A DNA stretch of 42,089 nucleotides from Cyanobacteria bacterium SW_9_44_58 (GCA_003021905.1 PXPI01000102.1:1-42089), one strand, 5' to 3'. Shown: positions 16,082 through 26,420, counted from the first letter of the stretch. Made by a program: numbers and translations. Notes: a model not told the origin generated them from the sequence alone.

Positions 16082-16114
16082 TCCCTCTCTTGTTCAGCAA
16101 GGGAGGGATTTTTT
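16082..16114 (+). terminator. Rho-independent terminator of rplU-rpmA
   Basis: TCCCTCTCTTG (16082-16092) pairs with CAAGGGAGGGA (16098-16108) through an 11-bp stem with one G-T pair, a 5-nt loop, then six T. Confidence 0.92.
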
Positions 16115-16229
16115 GTTTAACAAAGCAAAGCATCAAACCTTAAATGGTCAATAAATATCAATTAAAGCAATTTTAACCTCAACTGACTACTATTTAGGGT
16201 AGAAGTCTATATAGCCTAATTTTCCCCCT

Positions 16230-17171
16230 ATGGTCGCTAAAAATAAATTTTCTTGGAAACGGTTTTCTATTGCCGGGGCAGTGGCGCTTGCTACTGCTAG
16301 CTTAGGATTCGCGGTTTCGGAAGTCCGCTCTCAATCCAACATCGTCAAGGTAGATGGCTCTAGTACAGTTTTTCCCATTACAGAAGGCGTTGCCGAAGAA
16401 TTCCAGAAAGAATATCGCGGTAAATATCGCGTGACGGTTGGCGTATCTGGAACCGGCGGCGGTTTTGAAAAATTCTGCCGGGGTGAAACCCATATTTCCG
16501 ATGCATCTCGCCCCATTAAAGAATCAGAAGCCCAAAAATGCGCTCAAAATGGCATTGAATATGTAAAAATGCCCGTTGCCTATGATGGATTATCAGTGAT
16601 GGTTAATCCAGAAAATGATTGGGCAAATAAAATAACGGTCGAAGAGCTGGAAACAATTTGGGAGCCGGAAGCGCAAGGAAAAATTACCCGTTGGAGCGAT
16701 GTGCGCTCTAGCTGGCCTGATAAAGAGCTTCCCTTGTTTGGCCCTGGTTCTGATTCTGGTACCTTTGACTACTTTACCGAAACCATTGTCGGTGAATCTG
16801 GGGCAAGCCGCGGCGATTATACCGCTAGTGAAGACGACAACGTGCTGGTTCAAGGAGTCGCTAGTAACGAGAATGCCTTAGGCTACTTTGGCTATGCCTA
16901 CTATGTTGAAAATAAAGATCGGTTGAAGTTGCTTGGGGTAGATAATGGCAAGGCAACCGTTAAACCCAATCAACAAACGATTGAAAGCGGCCAATATTCT
17001 CCCTTATCGCGTCCTCTCTTTATTTACGTGAAAAAATCGGCATTAAACAAACCACATGTAAAAGAGTTTGTGAACTTCTATATGAAGGAAGCGACGCCGA
17101 TTGTTAAGGATACTGGTTATGTTTCCCTATCTCGTCAAGGTTATCTTGAAAATCTGAGCAAAATTCGTTAG
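16230..17171 (+). CDS. sphX: PstS/SphX-type phosphate-binding protein
   Basis: A 313-residue periplasmic binding protein of the PstS family, closest in style to cyanobacterial SphX. The N-terminus is a signal peptide (basic KNKFSWKR, then hydrophobic to about residue 33) without a lipobox Cys, so the product should be soluble. Phosphate-contact segments are [40 protein letters not shown] and [12 protein letters not shown]. It binds phosphate for a Pst ABC transporter, but no pst permease genes adjoin it, so it may be an accessory binding protein. A strong terminator follows, isolating it from the kinase gene. The symbol is by similarity; pstS would also be acceptable. Confidence 0.87.
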   Translation: MVAKNKFSWKRFSIAGAVALATASLGFAVSEVRSQSNIVKVDGSSTVFPITEGVAEEFQKEYRGKYRVTVGVSGTGGGFEKFCRGETHISDASRPIKESEAQKCAQNGIEYVKMPVAYDGLSVMVNPENDWANKITVEELETIWEPEAQGKITRWSDVRSSWPDKELPLFGPGSDSGTFDYFTETIVGESGASRGDYTASEDDNVLVQGVASNENALGYFGYAYYVENKDRLKLLGVDNGKATVKPNQQTIESGQYSPLSRPLFIYVKKSALNKPHVKEFVNFYMKEATPIVKDTGYVSLSRQGYLENLSKIR

Positions 17172-17208
17172 TTCGTCATACAAAGCTTAACCGGGGTTGA
17201 AGCAACTG

Positions 17209-17241
17209 GATGCAGAATATTGCTATTCTGCATCTTTTTTT
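17209..17241 (+). terminator. Rho-independent terminator of the phosphate-binding protein gene
   Basis: A perfect 10-bp stem GATGCAGAAT / ATTCTGCATC (17209-17218 with 17225-17234), a 6-nt loop and seven T. Confidence 0.95.
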
Positions 17242-17315
17242 AGTAGGCTACGATACTTTCAGTTTCTTCTCAGGATGGCAGTTTAGGCTAAGAGTAGCAA
17301 CTGTTGAACTGGTAA

Positions 17316-18764
17316 ATGTCGATGAGGCGACGCCACCCCTTGCAAACCGCGATGAAAAATTTGTTGAACGTTTGGAAACCGCGATCGCTGCGTTTTCGTT
17401 TAACCTTAGGCATTGCAACGGTTTCTGCTGTGGGATTGGGGGGAGTGGCCGTTTGGTTGGGTTGGACAATGGAAAGCATTCTCATTTCCGCCCATAAAGA
17501 TAACGTTCTGTATATTGCCGAGCGGATGCCTAACAATATTGAGATTTATCAACAAATGTATCCCCAACCTCAAGCCCTGCAAAAAGCAGTGGCTAATATG
17601 AGTCGGGATAATGTCTTTTTATGGATTGAAAATCAGCAAGGGAAAATTATTGCCCAAACCGGAGGGTTAGAAGAACTCCAACCCCTCCCGGTTTCCCCAA
17701 AAACAGCTAATTTTCCGTTGCCTGGGATTAGCATTTCAGAAGTTAATGGACGTTATTGGATTTTGTGTGCCAATCCTTTGTCTGTGAATAATCAAAGGAT
17801 CGGAGAACTTTATATTGCTCAGGATATTAGTGCCGATCAGATGATGTTTTTACAGGTAATCAGGAACTTGGGCGTAGCAACTGTCATTGCAATTGGGGGA
17901 ATGACGGTAGCAGGCGGCATTTATATTAAGCGATCGCTGCGTCCGCTTCAGCGAATCTGTCAGTTGACAGAAAGCATCTCGGCAGAACATTTGGGCAACA
18001 CTAGAATTCACTTGAAACAGGCACCCACTGAGGTCAAACAACTGGCGGAACGGTTTGATGAGATGTTGCTGCGGTTGCATCGTTCCTGGGAACAACAGCG
18101 TCAGTTTGTCAGCAATGTTTCCCATGAGTTGCGCACGCCATTAACGATTGTCTCCGGTTACTTACAGAGTGTCCAACGACGGGGAAGCAATTTGAATGAA
18201 GTTCAGCGGGAAGCCCTGGCAATGGCAAGTTCGGAAACGGATCGCACTGTTCAATTATTAGCGGATTTATTAACTTTGGCACGGGTGGATAATGGGCAGA
18301 TGCAGTTTCAATTGGAGAGGGTTTGCTTAAATGAGTTTGTGGAACAAACCATCGGTCTGGCCGAACAATATCATGACCGTCCGATTCATTACAAACCCCT
18401 ATCTCATGAGGTTTTTGTGCAAGTTGATCGCAATCGGCTTAAGCAAGTGCTGCTCAATCTCATTGATAATGCGATTAAGTATTCGGAACCGGAACAGCCG
18501 ATTACGCTAAGTGTGGAACAAAAAGATGAAATGGGAATCATATCGGTGCGCGATCGCGGGATGGGAATCCCCTTAGCTCAACAAACCCGGATATTTGAAC
18601 GGTTTTATCGGGTGGATGAAGCGCGTTCCCGTTCCACGGGGGGAACCGGATTGGGGTTATCTATCGTCAAAACCTTAGTGGAAGGGATGAAAGGCGAGAT
18701 TCATGTCAGTTCCCAACTGGGCAAAGGGACGACGTTTACTGTCTCGTTTCCCATAGTTGATTAA
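17316..18764 (+). CDS. Sensor histidine kinase (HAMP-HisKA-HATPase)
   Basis: A 482-residue membrane kinase. Membrane helix 1 is at about 28-50 and helix 2 at about 181-203, bracketing a periplasmic sensor of about 130 residues. A HAMP linker follows (about 204-258). The phospho-acceptor His270 is in FVSNVSHELRTPLTIVSGY. The ATP-binding domain shows the N box NLIDNAIKYS (381-390), G1 DRGMGIP and G2 GGTGLGLSIVKTLV. No response regulator is adjacent, so it is an orphan. ATGs at residues 1, 3 and 13 all precede helix 1; I use the first, but residue 13 (17352) is possible. It follows the phosphate-binding protein but is separated by a terminator, and it lacks the PAS domain of SphS. Confidence 0.93.
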   Translation: MSMRRRHPLQTAMKNLLNVWKPRSLRFRLTLGIATVSAVGLGGVAVWLGWTMESILISAHKDNVLYIAERMPNNIEIYQQMYPQPQALQKAVANMSRDNVFLWIENQQGKIIAQTGGLEELQPLPVSPKTANFPLPGISISEVNGRYWILCANPLSVNNQRIGELYIAQDISADQMMFLQVIRNLGVATVIAIGGMTVAGGIYIKRSLRPLQRICQLTESISAEHLGNTRIHLKQAPTEVKQLAERFDEMLLRLHRSWEQQRQFVSNVSHELRTPLTIVSGYLQSVQRRGSNLNEVQREALAMASSETDRTVQLLADLLTLARVDNGQMQFQLERVCLNEFVEQTIGLAEQYHDRPIHYKPLSHEVFVQVDRNRLKQVLLNLIDNAIKYSEPEQPITLSVEQKDEMGIISVRDRGMGIPLAQQTRIFERFYRVDEARSRSTGGTGLGLSIVKTLVEGMKGEIHVSSQLGKGTTFTVSFPIVD

Positions 18765-18865
18765 GGTTAGATTTTGTGCCGATTCATTTTCTTACCTAAC
18801 TGCGACCATAACCAACCGCTGTAGTTGCTAGAACAAAAATAAACCCCTCACTCCGTTTTTAGATT

Positions 18866-19711
18866 ATGAAACAAATGATTTTTCCACTCATCAGACAACT
18901 TGGCAAACGGTGGCATTATGCTGTGCTTTCCCTGTTTGTTGCCGTTGGACTTATTTTGGGAAGCGCACAAACGGCACAAAGTTTTTCTTTCTTTGACTTA
19001 TTCCGGCAAGGGGTGCAAGTCTTCCAACTATCGAATTTGTCCGATGAGCAAGAAGTGAAATTGGGAAGGCAAATTAATGAACAATTAGTCAATAATGAGA
19101 TCACCTTGTCCCGCAATCAGCAGCTGAATCGTTATGTTGATGGGATTGGGCAACGCTTAGTGCCTCACAGCGATCGCGCCGATATTCCTTATACTTTCCA
19201 AGTGGTGAAAGATGACAGCGTCAATGCCTTTGCCACCATGGGAGGCTTTGTTTATATTCATACCGGCTTAATGGCGGCTGCTGACAATGAATCGGAATTA
19301 GCCAGCGTGGTTGCCCACGAAATTGGCCATATTACCGCGCGTCATGCGGTGCAGCAAATGAAACAGCGCGCGATCGCCCAAGGACTCCTTTCCGCTGCGG
19401 GGTTAGATGAAAGTGCAGCGGTTCAGATTGGAGTAGAATTAGCCGTGAGCCGTCCCAATAGCCGCGAAGACGAATTGGAAGCCGACAAAAAAGGACTGGA
19501 TACCCTCACGAAAGCCGGATATGCCCCGCTGGGGATGATTAGCTTTATGGAAAAATTGCAGCAGCAGGGGGGATCGCCGCCGAGCTTTTTAAGTACCCAT
19601 CCCGCAGTCAGCGATCGCATTGAAATCCTAAAAGCCCAAATTGATAATCCCCGCCAGGGAAATGGCTTAAATACCAGCATCTATCAACGACGGACCCAAG
19701 CGTTGCGATAA
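18866..19711 (+). CDS. M48-family zinc metalloprotease
   Basis: A 281-residue secreted or membrane-anchored protease. An N-terminal hydrophobic signal lies at about 17-38 (ending near AQTAQSFS). The zinc site is VVAHEIGHITARH, with His151, Glu152 and His155, and the downstream Glu ligand is in SREDELEADKKG (about 203-205). The STHPAVSDRI motif near the C-terminus is typical of the BepA/LoiP type of M48 enzymes, which act on envelope proteins. No TPR domain is present. It precedes ssrA, with the tmRNA promoter overlapping or directly following its stop codon. Confidence 0.93.
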   Translation: MKQMIFPLIRQLGKRWHYAVLSLFVAVGLILGSAQTAQSFSFFDLFRQGVQVFQLSNLSDEQEVKLGRQINEQLVNNEITLSRNQQLNRYVDGIGQRLVPHSDRADIPYTFQVVKDDSVNAFATMGGFVYIHTGLMAAADNESELASVVAHEIGHITARHAVQQMKQRAIAQGLLSAAGLDESAAVQIGVELAVSRPNSREDELEADKKGLDTLTKAGYAPLGMISFMEKLQQQGGSPPSFLSTHPAVSDRIEILKAQIDNPRQGNGLNTSIYQRRTQALR

Positions 19712-19715
19712 TCCC

Positions 19716-19745
19716 TTGTCAAAGTTGTCGCAAACCTTCTATAGT
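19716..19745 (+). promoter_or_regulatory. Promoter of ssrA
   Basis: A -35 TTGTCA (19716-19721), an 18-nt spacer and a -10 TATAGT (19740-19745), ending 15 nt before mature tmRNA. Confidence 0.55.
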
Positions 19746-19760
19746 AAGAGATAGAAGCGC

Positions 19761-20149
19761 GGGGCCGTAATGGTTTCGACAGGTTGGCGAAAGCCACCCC
19801 GTGATGCAGGCGGAGAGTGAGTCAACTCTCGATAATTAAGGCTCATAAATATAGTAAGTGCGAACAATATCGTTCCTTTCGCTCGTAAGCCAGCCACTGT
19901 CGCTGCTTAAAAACCTCTAACAGGTTAGTTCGAGCACTCATCGTCCGACACCGTTAAGGGCGATGGGTAAAAACCAACGGTTGCGCGCTTTATACGCCTC
20001 TGGTCGGTAAAGTGCAAAGAATTAACCAGAGATCCCTTTCATCCGGGATAAAGGATGAACCCCGTTGTGAGGGTTAGAACAACTAAGCCTGTGAAGGATC
20101 GGACGGTAAATAGCCAGCCTGGACAGCAGTTCGATTCTGCTCGGCTCCA
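19761..20149 (+). ncRNA. ssrA: Transfer-messenger RNA (tmRNA)
   Basis: A one-piece tmRNA of 389 nt. The 5' end GGGGCCG pairs with 3' CGGCTCC plus discriminator A, and the T arm ends GTTCGATTC. The tag frame at 19860-19910 encodes ANNIVPFARKPATVAA and a TAA stop. The hydrophobic end VAA is the usual protease-recognition tail. CCA is not encoded. A run of T follows directly. The molecule rescues stalled ribosomes together with SmpB, which is not in this window. Confidence 0.97.
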
Positions 20150-20156
20150 TTTTTTA

Positions 20157-20345
20157 TTAATTGCCAAATTGTTGACGGGCTTTTTCGACAATTTCTTCCG
20201 TAACTAAGTCTGATTCAGCAGAACGAGCCATTTCTTCAATGCGCTGACGCGCTTGCGGGCGAGCAAAAAAAGGAATGTTTTTTAATTTCGCTTGCGCTTG
20301 GGGCGTCCATTTCAAGGGAGAGAGAAATTGGTTAGACTGATTCAT
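20157..20345 (-). CDS. PCP-reductase domain miniprotein
   Basis: A 62-residue protein that is essentially a stand-alone PCP_red domain (light-independent protochlorophyllide reductase BchB/ChlB C-terminal type). The core reads [29 protein letters not shown], then [16 protein letters not shown]. The family is common as small proteins in cyanobacteria; in ChlB the domain is appended to the catalytic subunit. The stand-alone function is not known. The ATG has a textbook AGGAGG ribosome-binding site 4 nt upstream. It converges on ssrA, with only 7 nt between them. Confidence 0.9.
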   Translation of the reverse strand: MNQSNQFLSPLKWTPQAQAKLKNIPFFARPQARQRIEEMARSAESDLVTEEIVEKARQQFGN

Positions 20346-20512
20346 GATTCCTCCTTAGGGGTCAGCTTGCCTCATCTTCTAGTTTCTCTAAAAATCGAGA
20401 CGAAATCCTAGAGAACTTAACAGAGTTTTTCATTTTGTTTTCGCTGTGAAAATAATGATGCCCCCATTCCAGCCGAGATGGAGGTTTTGCTACCTGGAAA
20501 TCCGCTTAGACG

Positions 20513-23323
20513 CTAGACAGTTTGGGGCTGTTGCACCTGGGGTTGAAACTGGAACAGGGAATAAACAACATTGCGGCGAATATCAATCATCATTTCCAAA
20601 AACATTTCGTATCCCTCTTGTTTATATTCAACCAGCGGATCGCGCGCTCCATAGCCCCGCAATCCCACCGATTCTCGCAAGGAATCCATGGCTTGCAAAT
20701 GTTCTCGCCACAAGTTGTCAATCTGCTGCAGCATAAAGAAGCGTTCCGCTTGCCGCATCAAGCCCGGTTGCAGTTTTTCCACTTCTGCTTCCTTAATATC
20801 GTAGGCTTTATGAATTTCCTCGTGGAGAAAGGTTCTCATTTCCCCAAAGGTCATATCCTCTAATTGGGAGGCTTCTAAATCATCCAGCAGATAAACAAAT
20901 TCTTTCACCTTCGCCACCATGGACTCTAAATCCCATTCTTCCGGAGGCAACTCGGGATTGACATAGGCATTGACAATGTCGTCCATGGTTCGCCGGGCAT
21001 ATTCCAATACTTGATCCTTCAAGTCTTTGCCTTCCAACACCCGTCGCCGTTCCGCGTAAATGGCACGGCGTTGATTGTTCATAACCTCATCATATTCAAA
21101 AATTTGTTTGCGCTGGTCATAGTAGAAGGTTTCCACTTTCCGTTGGGCATTTTCCAAAGAACGGGTTAATACCCCGGATTCAATGGGCATATCTTCTTCT
21201 ACGCGGAAGGCATTCATCATGCCCGATACCCGATTGCCGCCAAAGATGCGGAGCAAATTGTCTTCTAAACTAAGGAAAAAGCGGGTGGAACCGGGGTCGC
21301 CCTGTCGCCCGGCACGACCGCGCAACTGGTTGTCAATCCGACGCGATTCGTGGCGTTCGGTTCCAATGACGTGTAAGCCTCCTAACTCAACCACTTCATC
21401 ATGTTCGCTGCTGGTATAGGCTTCGTATTCTTTGTAAATGTCTTGATAGACACTTCTCAAATTTAGAAGCACCGGATCGTCAATGGGTGCTTTTTCCGCC
21501 GCGATCGCGACTTTTTCTTCGGCTTCCAGTTCTGATAAACTCTGTAAGCCGTACTCCTGCACCGCGTAATCAATAGCTTCTTTCAATTTGTTCTCGGTTT
21601 CTTTGGATAGTTCGGTGGGGAAAATTTGGGGGGATGCCCGCCAGGTTTTCACTTTCTTTTTCTTATCTTTGCCAAAGCCTTGTCCCCGGCTTCCTTTCTT
21701 ATTATTGCTGCTATTGGGAACACTAACGGCCAATTCATCGTCGTCTTCGGGCATGACAATTTTGGGCATAAAGTATTCCCGCAACTTCAATCGGGCCATA
21801 TAGTCCGGGTTGCCGCCTAAAATGATGTCGGTGCCTCGTCCTGCCATGTTGGTGGCAATGGTAATGGCCCCTTTGCGTCCGGCTTGGGCAATAATTTCCG
21901 ACTCCCGTTCTACGTTTTCCGGGCGAGCATTCAGCACATTGTAGGGCAAGCCTCGCTCATCCAATAACTGGGACAGATGTTCCGATTTTTCCACGCTCGT
22001 GGTTCCCACCAATACCGGACGTCCTTTTTCATGCATTTGTTGGCATTCATCGGCCACACATTTCCATTTGCCGCGTTCATTTTTGTAAACCGCATCCGGC
22101 AAGTTTCGACGCGCCAGGGGTAAGTTGGTGGGGATAATGGTAACTTGCAGATTGTAAATCTTCTCAAATTCTGCTTCTTCTGTTTTCGCCGTTCCAGTCA
22201 TCCCGGAAAGTTTGGGATACAGAAGGAAGAAGTTTTGATAGGTAATGCTAGCCAGGGTTTGGGTTTCTTTTTGAATTTCCACCCCTTCTTTGGCCTCGAT
22301 GGCTTGATGCAATCCGTCACTCCAACGACGGCCAGGCATGACGCGCCCGGTAAACTCATCAACAATGACGACTTCCCCGTTGCGGACAATATAATTGACG
22401 TCTTTGGTAAATAATTCTTTGGCTTTAATGGCATTAAACACGTAGTGCGCCCAAGGATCATCGGGATTGTATAAATCATCAACCCCTAATAATTCTTCTG
22501 CTTTGGCAAACCCTTCATCGGTTAAAATGACACTCCGGGCTTTTTCATCCACTTCGTAATGTTCTTCTTTTTCCAGTTGCGGGGCAATTTGGGAGGCGCG
22601 AATATATTTTTCCGTGGGACGTTCTACCTGACCGGAAATAATTAGCGGCGTTCGGGCTTCATCAATGAGAACCGAGTCCACTTCGTCAATGATGCAGTAG
22701 TGGAAGGGACGTTGCACCACTTCCTCAATAGAAGTTGCCATGTTGTCCCGCAAATAATCAAATCCCAGTTCACTATTTGTGGTATAAGTAATATCGCAGG
22801 CATAGTTTTTCTGTCGCTCTTGGGGAGACATCCCCTGTTGAATTAAGCCGACGCTTAATCCTAAAAAACGGTGAACTTGCCCCATCCATTCCGAGTCTCT
22901 GCGAGCCAGATAGTCGTTGACCGTAACGACATGCACGCCTTTTCCGCTAAGCGCATTAAGATAGCAAGGCAGGGTAGCCACAAGGGTTTTCCCTTCCCCA
23001 GTTTTCATTTCGGCAATTTCGCCATTATGAAGAACAATTCCCCCAAGAACTTGCACATCGTAATGCCGCAGCCCTAATACCCGCTGGGCTGCCTCGCGCA
23101 CCACTGCAAAGGCTTCCGGCAAAATTTCTTCAATAATGTCGTTTTCTTCCGTTTCATTCTTGGCTTGCGCCAGCCTTTCTTGATATTGTTGGGTTTTCTC
23201 TCTTAATTGGTCATCGGAGAGTTCTTTAATATCTTCCTCATAAAGGTTGACTTCTTTGACAATGGGCTGTAGTTTTTTTAGTTTCCGTTCGTTGGAATCG
23301 CCGAGGAGTTTCTTTAGGAACAT
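20513..23323 (-). CDS. secA: Preprotein translocase ATPase SecA
   Basis: A 936-residue motor of the Sec translocon, exporting proteins to periplasm and thylakoid lumen. Walker A is [13 protein letters not shown], the DEAD-type box is [17 protein letters not shown], and helicase motifs [24 protein letters not shown] and [21 protein letters not shown] are present. An insertion of about 40 residues after GNPDYM is Lys/Ser-rich (near [19 protein letters not shown]), as in other cyanobacteria. The protein stops at [13 protein letters not shown] and lacks the Cys-containing SecB-binding zinc tail of proteobacterial SecA. The start is ATG at 23323. It lies downstream of the glucolipid synthase in the same direction, with a 198-nt spacer. 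Confidence 0.98.
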   Translation of the reverse strand: MFLKKLLGDSNERKLKKLQPIVKEVNLYEEDIKELSDDQLREKTQQYQERLAQAKNETEENDIIEEILPEAFAVVREAAQRVLGLRHYDVQVLGGIVLHNGEIAEMKTGEGKTLVATLPCYLNALSGKGVHVVTVNDYLARRDSEWMGQVHRFLGLSVGLIQQGMSPQERQKNYACDITYTTNSELGFDYLRDNMATSIEEVVQRPFHYCIIDEVDSVLIDEARTPLIISGQVERPTEKYIRASQIAPQLEKEEHYEVDEKARSVILTDEGFAKAEELLGVDDLYNPDDPWAHYVFNAIKAKELFTKDVNYIVRNGEVVIVDEFTGRVMPGRRWSDGLHQAIEAKEGVEIQKETQTLASITYQNFFLLYPKLSGMTGTAKTEEAEFEKIYNLQVTIIPTNLPLARRNLPDAVYKNERGKWKCVADECQQMHEKGRPVLVGTTSVEKSEHLSQLLDERGLPYNVLNARPENVERESEIIAQAGRKGAITIATNMAGRGTDIILGGNPDYMARLKLREYFMPKIVMPEDDDELAVSVPNSSNNKKGSRGQGFGKDKKKKVKTWRASPQIFPTELSKETENKLKEAIDYAVQEYGLQSLSELEAEEKVAIAAEKAPIDDPVLLNLRSVYQDIYKEYEAYTSSEHDEVVELGGLHVIGTERHESRRIDNQLRGRAGRQGDPGSTRFFLSLEDNLLRIFGGNRVSGMMNAFRVEEDMPIESGVLTRSLENAQRKVETFYYDQRKQIFEYDEVMNNQRRAIYAERRRVLEGKDLKDQVLEYARRTMDDIVNAYVNPELPPEEWDLESMVAKVKEFVYLLDDLEASQLEDMTFGEMRTFLHEEIHKAYDIKEAEVEKLQPGLMRQAERFFMLQQIDNLWREHLQAMDSLRESVGLRGYGARDPLVEYKQEGYEMFLEMMIDIRRNVVYSLFQFQPQVQQPQTV

Positions 23324-23521
23324 AATCGGGTATGATTTATTTTAATGACGGTTTTGACTTTATTAATTGATTTTATGTCTCCTACTTATGTTATCATTGC
23401 AGTTTGCTCGTTGTTCAGGTGTATTTTGCCGACACTGGCACTTTAAGGCTATCGAAAATTACAAATCGCCAAGTCGCAGATTACGCCTTCCGTTTAGGAA
23501 AGCGCCTGCTGTAACCGTTGC

Positions 23522-24946
23522 TCAAGTTTCACAATGTTGTTCATCTTGTCCTTGGTGAGACGTTTTCACCCATTTGAGCTTTTTGGGACGTACTGCCAGG
23601 CGAGCTGTCATACTTGGAATAATGAGCAGCCAGTGGAACATATAGACAGTTCCCCGAATGGTTTCCCCTAGCATTTGAGTCAGGGTGAAAGGAGATTCAG
23701 CAGTCTCGCTGGTGTTTTTTAGTCCTTGGAACATTCCCCACATGGACAACCCTAGCATGAGCGTGGTGGCTGAGAAATAAAGTGGCGGTTCTTGGCGTAA
23801 AACGACCATTAGAAAGTCGGGAATAGCAGCGGTGGGAAGCAAATATTGAAACAGTAAAAAGGTGCTGAGATCAAATGTTTTGCCCAAGCCCATGGGGTTG
23901 CGGACAATCCAACGCCAGTAGTCTAAGTAGCGTTGATAGCCTCCTTCTGCCCAGCGATTCCGTTGATGCCAAAGCGCGATCGCGCTGGTTACTCCTTCTT
24001 CTTGAACAGTGGGATGACTCACAAAACCAATATCCCATTGATCGAGATGGAGGCGAATGGTCAGATCCAGATCATCGGTAATGGTTTGCTCATTCCATTT
24101 CCCGCAATTAGCTAAAGCCCGACGGCGCACAAATTGACCATTGCCGCGCAATTCGCCAATTCCCCCTCCGCTAATGCGGCGCTGTTGAAAATAGCTATCC
24201 AGCGCCATTTCCGCTTGCTGTCCTCTTGTCCAAAAGTTAAATCCGGCGTTGGCAATGGTTTTGCGCACTTGCACGGCACCAATGCTTTCTCTCTCAAACC
24301 AAGGAACCACATGCCGCAATAAATCCGCAGGAATTTGGGCATCGGCATCAAAGACACCAATAATTTCTCCTTTGGTGAGCGTCAAGGCTTGGTTGAGCGC
24401 TCCCGATTTCCCGCCAGTTGCGTTTGCGGGTCGATGGAGAACTTTCAACGGGCGGTAGGTTTGGGCAAATTGATCCAGCAAGGTTGGGGTACGGTCAGTA
24501 CTATGGTCATCAATCACCCAGATTTCATATTTATCTTCGGGATAGTCCAGATGGCAAAGACTTTCCACTAAATCAGTAATGACAGTTTCCTCATTTTTAG
24601 CGGCCACTAAAATCGATACCTGAGGCGCTTGAGCCAAATCTTGCTCTCCTAAAGGCTCTGGGTAACTGAGTGGTTTGCTAAACAGCAGGCGACTCACTTG
24701 AACAGTAAGGAAGAGCGTGATTCCCAACACCAACCATGATCCCCAAGCAATCAGGTGTAGTGCAATTGTTGTTCCCCAAACCATCATGAGAGTAACCGCG
24801 GCTTTCCAACGCCGTCCCCCTATGCCTTGGAAAAAGTCGCTGCTCCATTCTTGTTCAGTTTCTGTGTCAGACCATTCTGATAAGAAGGCTTCAATGGGGT
24901 TAAATTCTTCGTAAGAATTGTTGTCTGTCCAAGAATTTTGTGGCAT
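23522..24946 (-). CDS. mgdA: Beta-monoglucosyldiacylglycerol synthase (Sll1377 type)
   Basis: A 474-residue membrane glycosyltransferase of family GT2. It makes glucosyl-diacylglycerol from UDP-glucose and diacylglycerol, the first step of galactolipid synthesis in cyanobacteria. The N-terminus MPQNSWTDNNSYEEFNP resembles that of Sll1377. Catalytic motifs are VIDDHSTDR, GVFDADAQ (DxD), TDDLDLT and QRNRWAEGG (QxxRW). Two hydrophobic helices precede the catalytic domain (about 50-85) and several follow it (about 365-445). The C-terminus LAVRPKKLKWVKT is also family-like. It is divergent from the hydroxylase-SDR gene. Confidence 0.92.
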   Translation of the reverse strand: MPQNSWTDNNSYEEFNPIEAFLSEWSDTETEQEWSSDFFQGIGGRRWKAAVTLMMVWGTTIALHLIAWGSWLVLGITLFLTVQVSRLLFSKPLSYPEPLGEQDLAQAPQVSILVAAKNEETVITDLVESLCHLDYPEDKYEIWVIDDHSTDRTPTLLDQFAQTYRPLKVLHRPANATGGKSGALNQALTLTKGEIIGVFDADAQIPADLLRHVVPWFERESIGAVQVRKTIANAGFNFWTRGQQAEMALDSYFQQRRISGGGIGELRGNGQFVRRRALANCGKWNEQTITDDLDLTIRLHLDQWDIGFVSHPTVQEEGVTSAIALWHQRNRWAEGGYQRYLDYWRWIVRNPMGLGKTFDLSTFLLFQYLLPTAAIPDFLMVVLRQEPPLYFSATTLMLGLSMWGMFQGLKNTSETAESPFTLTQMLGETIRGTVYMFHWLLIIPSMTARLAVRPKKLKWVKTSHQGQDEQHCET

Positions 24947-25113
24947 ATAGGTGTAGGGGTGATGATTGACACGATTGTTGGTTTAGTTCTATCTTAACTT
25001 CAGATAATAAAACTTAAATGTTATTAAAATCCGACGTTGAATGCAAATCCAATTTTAACGGTTGGAAGTATAACTAAATTGCTTAGATTTGATAGATAAT
25101 TTGTAAGGAAAAC

Positions 25114-26316
25114 ATGTTAATGGAATGGCTAAGCTTGGGCGCGATCGCGCTTTTAAGTATTATATGGGCCGAGTTGGTAAGAGATAGTTATCACGTATTG
25201 TCTCATTTTTGGAAGCCGTTATATCGGTTGCATCAGATTCACCATCGGGTTTTTCGTACCGATTTAACGGTTATCGATGAGCAACTCTATCGTCGTTCCC
25301 AATGGCAAAATGATGTTCCCGAATGCGGGATAATGTTGCTGGGAAGTCTTTTCCCGTGGTTGCTGGTTTCCCATTGGATTGCCTTCACCGGAAGCGTTTA
25401 TGCCTTGGGATTTTTACTGGGCGCGATCGCGCGCGGCAGTGGATTGCCTTACGCCGATGCACTAACTGAAATCACGCATCGTCCTGGCGAGTTTACCGCC
25501 ATTCCCGGTCAATGGCGCGTTAACCGGCCTTATCATTGGCGACATCATTTTGACAGCCAGAAAGCCTATTATTGTAGTACGTTTCCTTTGATCGATAAAC
25601 TGTTTGGCACGGCGCTTTCCTTAAAAAAAAAGCGAGTCGCGGTTACTGGCGCTTCGGGAACCTTAGGCAAAGCCTTTTTAGAAGCATTGCGCGATCGTGG
25701 GGCAAAAGTTACGGCAATAACGTCAAAAACAGACCCCATCATCCTGGATGATGAGACATCAATTAATACCCTCACCTGGGAAGTGGGGAAAGAAACCGAA
25801 CTGGCTGATGCCCTGGAAAAAATCGACATTTTAATTCTCAATCATGGGATTAATGTTCACGGGGAGCGAACGGAAACGGCGATTTACAACTCTTATGAAG
25901 TCAATGCCTTTTCCAGTTGGCGCTTATTGGAACAATTTCTCAAAACCATTCGCAACAATGAAGATAAGGTACGCAAAGAAATTTGGGTCAACACGTCCGA
26001 AGCCGAGGTCAGTCCTGCCCTCAGTCCCCTTTACGAATTATCGAAACGGACATTAGGAGATTTAATTACTTTGCGCCGGTTAGATAGCCCTTGTGTGATT
26101 CGTAAAATCATTTTGGGACCGTTTAAAAGCAATCTGAATCCCATTGGGGTGATGTCTGCCTCCTGGGTGGCGAAACAAGTGGTTAACTTAGCAGTGCGTG
26201 ACTTTCGCAATATTGTTGTTACGATTAATCCCGTTACCTATTTATTAGTGCCGGTAAAAGAGTTTTGCGTTGCCACTTATTTCAAATTATTTAGCCATGG
26301 CGCCAAGGGTGAGTGA
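25114..26316 (+). CDS. Bifunctional sterol-desaturase-like / short-chain dehydrogenase protein
   Basis: A 400-residue fusion. The N-terminal part (about 1-170) is a membrane di-iron hydroxylase-like domain with His clusters YHVLSH, LHQIHHRV and YHWRHHFDS, and hydrophobic segments near 5-25 and 70-105. The C-terminal part starts at about 174 and is a short-chain dehydrogenase: cofactor motif VTGASGTLGKAFLEALRDRG, NHG motif LILNHGIN, catalytic Ser in VNTSEAE and YxxxK in YELSK. Such fusions occur in cyanobacteria; lipid or carotenoid substrates are plausible but unproven. Codons 1 and 3 are both ATG; an AAGGA lies upstream. It converges on the S41 protease gene. Confidence 0.9.
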   Translation: MLMEWLSLGAIALLSIIWAELVRDSYHVLSHFWKPLYRLHQIHHRVFRTDLTVIDEQLYRRSQWQNDVPECGIMLLGSLFPWLLVSHWIAFTGSVYALGFLLGAIARGSGLPYADALTEITHRPGEFTAIPGQWRVNRPYHWRHHFDSQKAYYCSTFPLIDKLFGTALSLKKKRVAVTGASGTLGKAFLEALRDRGAKVTAITSKTDPIILDDETSINTLTWEVGKETELADALEKIDILILNHGINVHGERTETAIYNSYEVNAFSSWRLLEQFLKTIRNNEDKVRKEIWVNTSEAEVSPALSPLYELSKRTLGDLITLRRLDSPCVIRKIILGPFKSNLNPIGVMSASWVAKQVVNLAVRDFRNIVVTINPVTYLLVPVKEFCVATYFKLFSHGAKGE

Positions 26317-26420
26317 TTGCCCATAAAACTCGCTACAAAAAAAGTATTTTTGTCAATATTTGCCTCACTAACATCAAATTGGCTTTACAAAAATTCATGC
26401 GATGCCTTCCCTCATGATCA

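Noticed and set aside
16150-16200. Pho-box-like TTTAACCT at 16172-16179 before the phosphate-binding protein gene
   Set aside because: Cyanobacterial Pho boxes need repeats at 11-nt spacing. The octamers 11 nt on either side match the consensus at only three or four positions.
17210-17497. A 95-codon plus-strand frame after the phosphate-binding protein gene
   Set aside because: It begins in the terminator hairpin and runs into the kinase gene in another frame.
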